Origin: a virus
Length of the DNA: 33,694 nt
Reading direction: 5' to 3' (one strand)
Virus record (IMG/VR): IMGVR_UViG_3300042567_001187
Location: 1 to 33,694 of that record
Under the pieces are notes generated by a model. That model was not told the origin of the DNA, searched no databases, and saw only the letters and a program-made list of their open reading frames with translations. Positions 27,502 through 32,325 of the stretch are shown piece after piece (positions within the stretch are counted from its first letter, which is position 1; the number at the start of each line of letters is the position of its first letter). The position numbers were made by a program, and so were the translations under genes.

Positions 27502-27530
27502 TTGTGTTTGCGACAATGTAGGGATAATGT
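27502..27530 (+). promoter_or_regulatory. Leaderless-type promoter without the conserved spacer
   Basis: TTGTGT, 17 bp (TTGCGACAATGTAGGGA), TAATGT, 7 nt, ATG (27538). Same -35/-10/ATG geometry within one base, but the spacer core is absent. Confidence 0.45.
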
Positions 27531-27537
27531 TTAGACT

Positions 27538-27888
27538 ATGAAGTACAGACACGACAGACCAATGAAAAACATGAGCAACAGCGAGTTTATTACTTTTGTG
27601 CTTGAACTACCAGACGAGAAGGTGGATGCTGGGCTCATGGACGAGTGTTTTCATCGCTTGGTTGAGTTGGAGGGTCAGCGTTTTGATTTTCATCAGGCAT
27701 TACATTTTGTTATAGATTGCGTAGAGGATAAGTCCCGACTGGACGGACTTGACCTAGTTGAGTTGTGTGTCATTGCAGGGTCAGACGGAAAGCCTCGTGA
27801 TAACAGCGAAAGTAACCCAGACCTTGAACTTGAAGAATGTGAGCCGTTCCTTCGTTCTTGTGGGGCTTACGAAGATGACGAAGATTAG
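27538..27888 (+). CDS. Hypothetical acidic protein
   Basis: 116 aa. Helical (NMSNSEFITFVLELPDEKVDAGLMDECFHRLVELEGQRFDFHQALHFVIDCVED) with an acidic C-terminus (LELEECEPFLRSCGAYEDDED). The N-terminus is basic. The start sits about 7 nt after a -10-like TAATGT, consistent with leaderless expression. A downstream ATG at 27562 is also possible. Function unknown. Confidence 0.55.
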   Translation: MKYRHDRPMKNMSNSEFITFVLELPDEKVDAGLMDECFHRLVELEGQRFDFHQALHFVIDCVEDKSRLDGLDLVELCVIAGSDGKPRDNSESNPDLELEECEPFLRSCGAYEDDED

Positions 27889-27889
27889 G

Positions 27890-27918
27890 TTGTTTTTTTG
27901 ACCTCTTATGGATAGATT
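27890..27918 (+). promoter_or_regulatory. Module promoter 23 (leaderless, altered spacer)
   Basis: TTGTTT, 17-bp spacer TTTTGACCTCTTATGGA, TAGATT, GGTGTT, ATG (27925). Its TTTTGACxTCTTAT spacer matches promoter 21, so these two form a sub-family. Confidence 0.65.
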
Positions 27919-27924
27919 GGTGTT

Positions 27925-28128
27925 ATGAGTAATCCTCCACTTCCATCCCGTCTGTCTTGCCTGCGCTTTGCGTTGGCTTCCGTCCTTGTGCGCTACGCCT
28001 TCCGTGTGTGCCCTCTCATCTTCGCTCCTCGCTTCATTGAGGAGACGGATGAAATAAGTCAGTACAAAGGCGAACTGTGGGCTGACAACGACTACATCAG
28101 TAACGACGACTGGAGTTTCCACAACTGA
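27925..28128 (+). CDS. Hypothetical protein, leaderless
   Basis: 67 aa. A basic/hydrophobic N-terminal half (PPLPSRLSCLRFALASVLVRYAFRVCPLIFAPRF), possibly membrane-associated, and an acidic C-terminal half (EETDEISQYKGELWADNDYISNDDW). A terminator follows 15 nt after the stop. Confidence 0.55.
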   Translation: MSNPPLPSRLSCLRFALASVLVRYAFRVCPLIFAPRFIEETDEISQYKGELWADNDYISNDDWSFHN

Positions 28129-28143
28129 GAGTTTTCTCAAACG

Positions 28144-28176
28144 AAAGCCATCTGCCTTCGGGTGGGTGGCTTTTTT
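28144..28176 (+). terminator. Intrinsic terminator between convergent genes
   Basis: AAAGCCA (28144-28150) pairs with TGGCTTT (28167-28173), with an inner CC-TTCG-GG loop and a T-run to 28176. A short A-run on the other side may let it act for the opposing gene too. Confidence 0.75.
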
Positions 28177-28441
28177 AGTTTTCCTCGGGGCTGAGAAGAC
28201 GCATCTGTTTTTTCACTTCTGTGTAACAGGAGTTGAACGCATCTCCGAGTGACTCAAACTTCTTTGATACAGCCCACACATCGTCTTCACCGCGAGTCCA
28301 CGCCAGAACGTCCCAGAGCCCCGAGACGCGTCGCATCTCAAAGTCCATGTCATGCAAGTCAAAGAACTTCGTGTATTGAGGAATATCGTTCCCTGCGTAT
28401 GAGTTGTCTTCTTCGGGGCTACTCCCCCACGTGCTTGGCAT
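28175..28441 (-). CDS. Hypothetical protein, lone minus-strand gene in the + block
   Basis: 88 aa from ATG 28441; a TTG at 28459 would add six residues. Sequence FFDLHDMDFEMRRVSGLWDVLAWTRGEDDVWAVSKKFESLGDAFNSCY is alpha/beta with no recognised domain. Upstream on the minus strand TTGCAG, 18 bp, TATTCT, 6 nt, ATG suggests leaderless expression too, though without the conserved spacer. It faces the + operon and could be expressed at a different time. Confidence 0.55.
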   Translation of the reverse strand: MPSTWGSSPEEDNSYAGNDIPQYTKFFDLHDMDFEMRRVSGLWDVLAWTRGEDDVWAVSKKFESLGDAFNSCYTEVKKQMRLLSPEEN

Positions 28442-28479
28442 AAACGCAGAATACCACAAACTTTATTTTTGCTGCAAGG

Positions 28480-28508
28480 TTGTTTTTACCTTTTATTACC
28501 GCTATGAT
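28480..28508 (+). promoter_or_regulatory. Module promoter 24 (leaderless mini-ORF)
   Basis: TTGTTT, spacer TTACCTTTTATTACCGC, TATGAT, GAAGTT, ATG (28515). The ATG opens a 5-codon frame containing the next gene's ribosome site. Confidence 0.7.
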
Positions 28509-28514
28509 GAAGTT

Positions 28515-28532
28515 ATGAATGGGGGGAGGTGA
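28515..28532 (+). CDS. Leaderless 5-codon mini-ORF (Met-Asn-Gly-Gly-Arg-stop)
   Basis: ATG AAT GGG GGG AGG TGA at the predicted +1. Its GGGGGGAGGTGA is the Shine-Dalgarno sequence of the next gene (ATG 28535), 2 nt after the mini-ORF stop. Translation of the mini-ORF would cover or hand over to that site, a neat coupling arrangement. Confidence 0.4.
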   Translation: MNGGR

Positions 28533-28534
28533 AA

Positions 28535-28657
28535 ATGATTACAACCACGACTTGCTGGTTTTGCGGTGTGCTATGCCCAATCCAAGGCTTTGTGGAACTG
28601 CCCAACGGCGGTACCGAGCCTGCAGGGACTTGCCCTGACTGCGAAGCAGAACAATAA
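28535..28657 (+). CDS. Zinc-ribbon microprotein
   Basis: 40 aa, starting MITTTTCWFCGVLCPIQGF and ending CPDCEAEQ. CWFCGxxC and CPDC form a zinc ribbon. An unusually strong Shine-Dalgarno sequence (GGAGGTGA) is set 4-8 nt upstream, inside the mini-ORF. Terminator after the stop. Confidence 0.6.
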   Translation: MITTTTCWFCGVLCPIQGFVELPNGGTEPAGTCPDCEAEQ

Positions 28658-28663
28658 CCACAC

Positions 28664-28704
28664 AGCCCCCGAAGCCCTCCGACAGGACAGGCTAGGGGGC
28701 TTTT
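28664..28704 (+). terminator. Terminator-like hairpin
   Basis: AGCCCCC (28664-28670) pairs with GGGGGCT (28695-28701), followed by TTTT. The loop is long (24 nt) and may fold further. Confidence 0.6.
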
Positions 28705-28861
28705 CGCTGTCCCCTTTTATGCGCCTTCGTTGTTCTGCCCGCAGCCCCGGAGCCAGCACCAGAACGTTCTGTAACCAGATGCGAGAGTCGGGGCTCGCCG
28801 GCCGCCGGGCCGTAATTTAGAAAGTAGCGTCACGCAATTTTCTAGTTGCTTCACGAAACCT

Positions 28862-28918
28862 AGTCAGTTTCATTATCTAACCCAGTCAGTTTCGTAACGC
28901 TAGTAGGTTGCGTAATGC
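28862..28918 (+). repeat. Iteron-like short direct repeats upstream of parS
   Basis: AGTCAGTTTC occurs at 28862-28871 and 28884-28893, 22 bp apart (two helical turns). GTTTCGTAACGC (28889-28900) and GTTGCGTAATGC (28907-28918) repeat 18 bp apart. No gene lies between 28658 and 29011, so this looks like a protein-binding array. Confidence 0.5.
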
Positions 28919-28921
28919 TTG

Positions 28922-28935
28922 TTAGGCATGCCTAA
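28922..28935. repeat. 14-bp perfect palindrome abutting parS
   Basis: TTAGGCATGCCTAA is self-complementary and ends where the parS core begins. A second operator, for a different protein, is likely. Confidence 0.6.
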
Positions 28936-28953
28936 TGTTTCACGTGAAACATT
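28934..28953. promoter_or_regulatory. Canonical chromosomal-type parS (ParB-binding) site
   Basis: AATGTTTCACGTGAAACATT is a perfect 20-bp palindrome. Its core TGTTTCACGTGAAACA is the conserved bacterial parS, and GTTTCACGTGAAAC is the form described for Actinobacteria. No parA or parB is present in the window, so it probably binds the host ParB. It lies 23 bp upstream of the -35 of module promoter 25. Confidence 0.85.
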
Positions 28954-28976
28954 CTGAAAAAAAGTTTGGGGTGAGG

Positions 28977-29005
28977 TTGTTTCTACCCTTTACTATCTAT
29001 ATATT
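28977..29005 (+). promoter_or_regulatory. Module promoter 25 (leaderless, next to parS)
   Basis: TTGTTT, spacer CTACCCTTTACTATCTA, TATATT, GGAGTT, ATG (29012). ParB spreading from parS could repress it. Confidence 0.75.
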
Positions 29006-29011
29006 GGAGTT

Positions 29012-29224
29012 ATGGATAAGCAACAAGTAGCGGAAATCGCAAGACTGGCAGAAGAACTAAGAGGAGCCCTCAAGGCCCTGACTGGTCCGAGTGGAAAGAT
29101 GACATCATGGTGGTTCGGAAAACCAGAGGACTGGCCCGAGGGTCTGCCGTGGACCGACGAGCAAATCGCAGCAGCAAGTAACGCTCTCGGGTCGCTGACC
29201 CTAGACGAAGAATACGGGGACTGA
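29012..29224 (+). CDS. Small hypothetical protein, leaderless, downstream of parS
   Basis: 70 aa. A helix (DKQQVAEIARLAEELRGALKAL) followed by a Trp-rich middle (SWWFGKPEDWPEGLPWTDEQIAAASNAL) and an acidic end. No ParB or CTPase motif, so it is not a partition protein. Single-gene unit; +1 predicted at the ATG. Confidence 0.65.
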   Translation: MDKQQVAEIARLAEELRGALKALTGPSGKMTSWWFGKPEDWPEGLPWTDEQIAAASNALGSLTLDEEYGD

Positions 29225-29226
29225 GG

Positions 29227-29255
29227 TTGTTATTACCTCTTACTACCGATAGGTT
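29227..29255 (+). promoter_or_regulatory. Module promoter 26 (leaderless)
   Basis: TTGTTA, spacer TTACCTCTTACTACCGA, TAGGTT, GGAGTT, ATG (29262). It starts 2 nt after the previous stop. Confidence 0.75.
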
Positions 29256-29261
29256 GGAGTT

Positions 29262-29558
29262 ATGAAGAAAATAGCCAAAGACATCAAGAAACTTGCCGAG
29301 GCTCTGGGCATCACGACAGACGAACTGTTGAAGGAGATGGAAGTCGGTTCGCCGACGAAACCCTTCACGGTCTCAATCTCGTTCGGTCGCCTGAGCCAGA
29401 TGGAGAGTTTCGCCGAGGAATACCTAGCCAAGACGGGGCTTGCCCTGTACCACGCCGACGCACTTGACTACGAGTACAAGGGTCGTGCGCCAGGAAATAC
29501 ATTCGTGGTTCGTAACCCGAACGACACGCACAAGCCTGAGGACATGAGAGTTTTCTGA
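29262..29558 (+). CDS. Hypothetical protein, leaderless
   Basis: 98 aa. KKIAKDIKKLAEALGITTDELLKEMEVGSP resembles a short HTH-like N-terminus (LAEALGITTDELL). The rest is alpha/beta (FTVSISFGRLSQMESFAEEYLAKTGLALYHADALDYEYKG). Possibly DNA-binding, but the similarity is weak. Confidence 0.6.
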   Translation: MKKIAKDIKKLAEALGITTDELLKEMEVGSPTKPFTVSISFGRLSQMESFAEEYLAKTGLALYHADALDYEYKGRAPGNTFVVRNPNDTHKPEDMRVF

Positions 29559-29589
29559 CTCTCAGTCTTCTGGTGGGGCCCCGAGAATT

Positions 29590-29615
29590 GCTTTCCGCCA
29601 CCGTTAAAGGATTAG
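29590..29615 (+). repeat. Dispersed TTCCGCCACCGT repeat, copy 10 (full length)
   Basis: GCTTTCCGCCACCGT followed by TAAAGGATTAG, identical to copy 9. It lies between a stop codon and a terminator hairpin. Confidence 0.8.
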
Positions 29616-29626
29616 AAACCCTGACA

Positions 29627-29653
29627 CACCCCCTGGGGTGCGGGATTTTTTTT
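29627..29653 (+). terminator. Intrinsic terminator
   Basis: CACCCC (29627-29632) and GGGGTG (29635-29640) form a tight stem, followed by CGGGA and eight T residues. Confidence 0.55.
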
Positions 29654-29679
29654 GATTTTTTCGTCGGTTCAGAACGGTA

Positions 29680-29700
29680 TGTGGATAAACCTGTGGATAA
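29680..29700 (+). promoter_or_regulatory. Tandem DnaA-box pair, 12 bp apart
   Basis: TGTGGATAA at 29680-29688 and 29692-29700. Same orientation and 12-bp spacing as the pair at 23786-23806, and 16 bp before the -35 of module promoter 27. Confidence 0.7.
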
Positions 29701-29716
29701 CTTTTTTGGTTGCAGG

Positions 29717-29745
29717 TTGGAACTACCCCTTACTACCGATAGAGT
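29717..29745 (+). promoter_or_regulatory. Module promoter 27 (leaderless)
   Basis: TTGGAA, spacer CTACCCCTTACTACCGA, TAGAGT, GAAGGT, ATG (29752). Confidence 0.8.
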
Positions 29746-29751
29746 GAAGGT

Positions 29752-29844
29752 ATGAATGAATACACAGTCCCCGAGATGCCCGACCATTGCCATTGCAGTA
29801 GCAACGGCGAGTGCAATTACTGTCTCAAACTGATAGAGGAATGA
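29752..29844 (+). CDS. 30-residue Cys/His microprotein, leaderless
   Basis: Starts MNEYTVPEMPDHCHCSSNGE and ends CNYCLKLIEE. HCHC and CNYC make a complete four-ligand zinc site in 30 residues. The start lies at the predicted +1. It overlaps the next gene and is probably a metal-binding microprotein. Confidence 0.6.
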   Translation: MNEYTVPEMPDHCHCSSNGECNYCLKLIEE

Positions 29845-30134
29845 TGGAGAGAATTAGTCCCGCTCAGCGTAGAGCGCAACGACAAGCCGAGTACAAGCGT
29901 CTCTCACGAAACAGTAAGCGCAGACGGGCGTACTACCTCAAATTCGTAGCCGACAGACCAGCCCACTGTAACGCATGCGGGGCCACGAAGACCGCAAAAG
30001 AGATGGTTGATTACGCACGACGAGAAGTAAGCGTCAAGAACAAGTGTCGTCCGTGCTTTGATAAAGAACTAGAAGAGGAATACGGGTACGAAGACGAGTA
30101 CGAAGACGACCGAATTTGGTGGAAGACGGGATGA
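29841..30134 (+). CDS. Basic zinc-finger protein (HNH-like knuckles, not a clear nuclease)
   Basis: 97 aa from ATG 29841 (ATGA overlap; ATG 29844 equally possible). A strongly basic N-terminus (AQRRAQRQAEYKRLSRNSKRRRAYYLKF) is followed by CNACGATKTAKEM and NKCRPCFDKELEEEYG, two CxxC knuckles as in phage zinc-finger and HNH-adjacent proteins. No HNH catalytic His was found. Likely nucleic-acid binding; acidic C-terminal tail. Confidence 0.65.
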   Translation: MMERISPAQRRAQRQAEYKRLSRNSKRRRAYYLKFVADRPAHCNACGATKTAKEMVDYARREVSVKNKCRPCFDKELEEEYGYEDEYEDDRIWWKTG

Positions 30135-30286
30135 TGTGTTATTGTGACACGATGAGACGACCAGCCGAAACCGAAGAAGAAATAGCAATCTCTAAAAAGA
30201 AGTTGCTAGATGCTTGGGAAAAGGCGAAGATGAATTCTCCATTCTTTACTCCAAAAGTTCCCGACGAGAAGCCCCGAGAAGACTAA
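30131..30286 (+). CDS. Small charged protein
   Basis: 51 aa from ATG 30131 (ATGA overlap, GGAAG upstream). An alternative is ATG 30152, which sits 6 nt after TATTGT and would be leaderless (44 aa). Charged helix (ETEEEIAISKKKLLDAWEKAK) followed by a Pro-rich tail (SPFFTPKVPDEKPRED). No known family. Confidence 0.5.
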   Translation: MMCYCDTMRRPAETEEEIAISKKKLLDAWEKAKMNSPFFTPKVPDEKPRED

Positions 30287-30330
30287 GTTTTACAAAAGAC
30301 CTCACACACCCCCATTCATTGAGGCGCAAG

Positions 30331-30371
30331 TGCCCCCACCCTGTTTTTGTTCAAACTTTTAGGTGGGGGCA
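30331..30371. terminator. Strong 10-bp inverted repeat, terminator candidate
   Basis: TGCCCCCACC (30331-30340) and GGTGGGGGCA (30362-30371) are perfect complements, extended by a G-U pair. The 21-nt loop is T-rich and no T-run follows, so it may be a terminator of another type or a structured operator. Confidence 0.5.
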
Positions 30372-30390
30372 TTTGACGTATTATGGGTAC

Positions 30391-30510
30391 ATGACAAATG
30401 AACCAGACGACGGGGCTCCGAAAGAGCCGGAAGAGCCGAAGGAAGAACCGCAACCACGCCCTCGCTTTCTTCAGAGAAAACGACGCACGGGTTGTCGTAC
30501 CTGCTTCTAA
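30391..30510 (+). CDS. 39-residue Pro/Glu-rich microprotein
   Basis: Starts MTNEPDDGAPKEPEEPKEEP and ends with a basic, Cys-containing tail (RKRRTGCRTCF). TATTAT lies exactly 6 nt before the ATG, consistent with leaderless expression, but there is no -35 or module spacer. Disordered acidic N-terminus plus basic Cys tail; function unknown. Confidence 0.5.
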   Translation: MTNEPDDGAPKEPEEPKEEPQPRPRFLQRKRRTGCRTCF

Positions 30511-30527
30511 CCTGTAACCTGCAAGGC

Positions 30528-30857
30528 ATGGTAGGAAAAGACGCAAAAAACTTTGACCCGACTGATGTCATGATGAGAACCAAGAGACCCCCGACACCCG
30601 CTCAGGTGCAAGAGCATCTTGAAGCGATGGGCGAGACGACCCTTCTGATGGACGGCTTTGGGGACGCACTCATTGGTTTCTCACAACGCATAAACGAACC
30701 GTTCCTTGCTGTGTACTCATGGGAGAAGATGATGGAAGTCTGTATGGTTCGTGACGGTATGGACGAAGAAGAAGCAGAAGAGTACATCAGTTACAACTGC
30801 ACCGGGGCTTGGGTGGGCGAGCAAACTCCAATTATTGTTATGCCCGTGTTGTACTGA
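30528..30857 (+). CDS. Widespread small phage protein of unknown function
   Basis: 109 aa from ATG 30528; the start is uncertain (TTG 30492 and ATG 30570 are in frame). EHLEAMGETTLLMDGFGDALIGFSQRINEPFLAVYSWEKMMEVCMVRDGMDEEEAEEYISYNCTGAWVGEQTPIIV is a highly recognisable stretch shared by many phage hypothetical proteins (DGFxDALIG, AVYxxExMM, RDGMxxEEAxEYxxYNxxGAxxG). Its role is not known. TGATG overlap with the next gene. Confidence 0.75.
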   Translation: MVGKDAKNFDPTDVMMRTKRPPTPAQVQEHLEAMGETTLLMDGFGDALIGFSQRINEPFLAVYSWEKMMEVCMVRDGMDEEEAEEYISYNCTGAWVGEQTPIIVMPVLY

Positions 30858-31030
30858 TGAGCAAAGAAGTGTCTCCCGAAGGCAATGTCAATGTCACCAT
30901 CGCCAATGTCCTCAAATGGTTTGAGGAGTCAGAGAGTTGTTTGTTTCACAACCATGCTGAGCGAATCCCGATAACGAAGACACAGAGCCCCGACTTGGTT
31001 CAGTCAATAATAGACAGTCACTTCTGCTAG
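30857..31030 (+). CDS. Small hypothetical protein
   Basis: 57 aa from ATG 30857 (TGATG overlap). IANVLKWFEESESCLFHNHAERIPITKTQSPDLVQSIID is helical. No recognised domain. Followed by a partial TTCCGCC match (31032) too short to call a repeat copy. Confidence 0.55.
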   Translation: MSKEVSPEGNVNVTIANVLKWFEESESCLFHNHAERIPITKTQSPDLVQSIIDSHFC

Positions 31031-31062
31031 TTCCGCCGACTAGATAAATCTTTCTCACCATG

Positions 31063-31091
31063 TTGGTATTAGTGTTTACTACCTGTAAAGT
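31063..31091 (+). promoter_or_regulatory. Module promoter 28 (leaderless)
   Basis: TTGGTA, spacer TTAGTGTTTACTACCTG, TAAAGT, GTAACT, ATG (31098). Confidence 0.7.
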
Positions 31092-31097
31092 GTAACT

Positions 31098-31265
31098 ATG
31101 GAAGTACAAGAAACACGTAAACCAAAAGCATGGCGTAACGGCAGATACATTTACTGCATGACTCATAGTCAGACACAGTGCTACGACATTGAACTCCTCT
31201 ATGGAGACGACCCTGCGATAGACGGTGGACGTAAGTGCGATTGGTGCAAGGGGAGACTCAAGTGA
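31098..31265 (+). CDS. Zinc-binding small protein, leaderless
   Basis: 55 aa, starting MEVQETRKPKAWRNGRYIYC and ending CDWCKGRLK. CMTHSQTQC and CDWCKG form a zinc-finger pattern; the N-terminus is basic. GTGA overlap with the next gene. Start placed at the predicted +1. Confidence 0.6.
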   Translation: MEVQETRKPKAWRNGRYIYCMTHSQTQCYDIELLYGDDPAIDGGRKCDWCKGRLK

Positions 31266-31375
31266 AGGACTGGACATGGGAAGATATGCAGGCGTATGAC
31301 GACTTCATGGAGTCATGGGCTAACGCTTACCTGTGCGAAACAGCGAACGAAGACGGGGCCGCCGAATGCGCATAA
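31262..31375 (+). CDS. 37-residue acidic microprotein
   Basis: GTG start overlapping the previous stop (GTGA). Starts MKDWTWEDMQAYDDFMESWA and ends GAAECA. An acidic, Trp-rich amphipathic helix. Function unknown. Confidence 0.5.
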   Translation: MKDWTWEDMQAYDDFMESWANAYLCETANEDGAAECA

Positions 31376-31752
31376 GTATGCGTTCATTAAGTATTGGATT
31401 CATTTCTTTAGTCGCATTGACGGGAGTTGTGAAACTGTCGCATCTTTCCACTGAGTTTTTTCTACCTACGCATTGGGCTTACAATGACGCATACAACCCT
31501 AATGCTGAACCGGTGTATGGTGATGAGTGTGGATACTCTTACGCAGAAGGAGAACAGTGCGATTCCGTGTTGCTCAACAACACCGACTACGAGCAGTATA
31601 TTCCATACCATACATACATCGGCAGTGATGAATATGTTTACTGGGACGAGGAAACGCCTCTCGGGCCATTGGTAACGTTCCTTGTGATATATGGAGTCGG
31701 CACTTACTTCGCAGTAAAGAAACTATACGACGAAGATGGGGTTAGCGAATGA
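31366..31752 (+). CDS. Two-TM membrane protein with extracytoplasmic acidic/aromatic loop
   Basis: 128 aa from ATG 31366 (overlaps the previous gene by 10 nt; ATG 31378 is an alternative). N-terminal TM (SLSIGFISLVALTGVVKL), a loop of about 70 residues rich in Tyr and Asp with two Cys (DECGYSYAEGEQC), then a C-terminal TM (LGPLVTFLVIYGVGTYFAV) and short acidic tail. The loop Cys pair could be disulphide-bonded outside the cell; superinfection exclusion is one possibility, not shown. Confidence 0.6.
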   Translation: MRISMRSLSIGFISLVALTGVVKLSHLSTEFFLPTHWAYNDAYNPNAEPVYGDECGYSYAEGEQCDSVLLNNTDYEQYIPYHTYIGSDEYVYWDEETPLGPLVTFLVIYGVGTYFAVKKLYDEDGVSE

Positions 31753-32000
31753 CGTTTGACGACCACTACGAAGACGGTACCTACGAAGAGTTCGTGGATA
31801 GAGTGTACGCCTCTTGGGAGCATCCAGCGAATCAGAAGCGTCTAGGTCAGGTGTTCTTCAACAAACTCCACAAGGAGCGCCCCGCAATAGCGGCTCACAT
31901 TCAAGGCACCATGTTTGACCCATTCCACCAAGACTACATCCACATCAAGGTGGCTGAAGTGGTGAAGACGTTGTGGTACGAAGAGAACAACAAGGACTGA
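31749..32000 (+). CDS. Hypothetical protein
   Basis: 83 aa, ATGA overlap. DDHYEDGTYEEFVDRVYASWEHPANQKRLGQVFFNKLHKERPAIAAHIQGTMFDPFHQD is helical and His-rich; the segment QRxGQxFFNxLxxxRPxLAxxIxGTxxDPF recurs in small phage proteins. Role unknown. Last gene of the 31.1 kb operon. Confidence 0.65.
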   Translation: MTFDDHYEDGTYEEFVDRVYASWEHPANQKRLGQVFFNKLHKERPAIAAHIQGTMFDPFHQDYIHIKVAEVVKTLWYEENNKD

Positions 32001-32003
32001 AGG

Positions 32004-32032
32004 TTGCAGTCGCCTTCTACTATCCGTATAAT
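32004..32032 (+). promoter_or_regulatory. Module promoter 29 (drives a noncoding RNA)
   Basis: TTGCAG, spacer TCGCCTTCTACTATCCG, a perfect TATAAT, GGAAGT. No ATG follows; the predicted +1 (32039) opens a hairpin. The best -10 of all copies. Confidence 0.75.
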
Positions 32033-32038
32033 GGAAGT

Positions 32039-32142
32039 AGCCAGCCAACTGGCGGTGGTTAATCGGATTCGGTAAGACCACACAATTAGTTTCGCTAACG
32101 GGAAATGGGAAATAAACCTCAGCCTTCGGGTTGGGGTTTTTT
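32039..32142 (+). ncRNA. Small structured RNA, about 104 nt
   Basis: It begins at the predicted +1 of module promoter 29 and ends at a UUCG-capped intrinsic terminator (32115-32142). Hairpins: GCCAG-CCAA-CTGGC near the 5' end, GTGGT pairing with ACCAC, TTAG-TTTCG-CTAA, then the terminator stem AACCTCAGCC / GGTTGGGGTT (two G-U pairs) with six U. The only frame (ATG 32106) runs through the terminator. Likely a regulatory RNA; class unrecognised. Confidence 0.65.
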
Positions 32143-32212
32143 CTTGTTTTATCGCACGTTCCCGCTGCAGCCCCGTCGTTGTCCTCTTGCGTCTAGACGG
32201 TTACTCCGAATT

Positions 32213-32238
32213 CCTTTCCGCCACCGTTAGTAGATTAG
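32213..32238 (+). repeat. Dispersed TTCCGCCACCGT repeat, copy 11 (full length)
   Basis: CCTTTCCGCCACCGT followed by TAGTAGATTAG, in the gap between the small RNA and the LysM gene. Confidence 0.75.
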
Positions 32239-32299
32239 GGATGATATTTTCTGGCTGCCGTAATCCGGGACTTCGGCTGATAAGAATCTACAAAAAGGC

Positions 32300-32308
32300 T
32301 GTGGATAA
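32300..32308 (+). promoter_or_regulatory. Single DnaA box
   Basis: A perfect TGTGGATAA, 17 bp upstream of the -35 of module promoter 30. Same orientation and distance as the tandem pairs at 23.8 and 29.7 kb. Confidence 0.6.
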
Positions 32309-32325
32309 CTTTCTTTTGTTTGGGG

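Noticed and set aside
28846-28860. Second parS-like half site (TGCTTCACGAAACC)
   Set aside because: The central TG is missing and symmetry is broken; noted only as a possible degenerate neighbour of the true site.
29365-29793. 142-aa minus-strand frame
   Set aside because: Its sequence crosses the repeat (LTVAESNS), a terminator, DnaA boxes and a promoter; clearly antisense noise.
31032-31046. Partial TTCCGCC match after 31030
   Set aside because: Only 8 bases match the repeat core (TTCCGCCGAC), too short to count as a copy.
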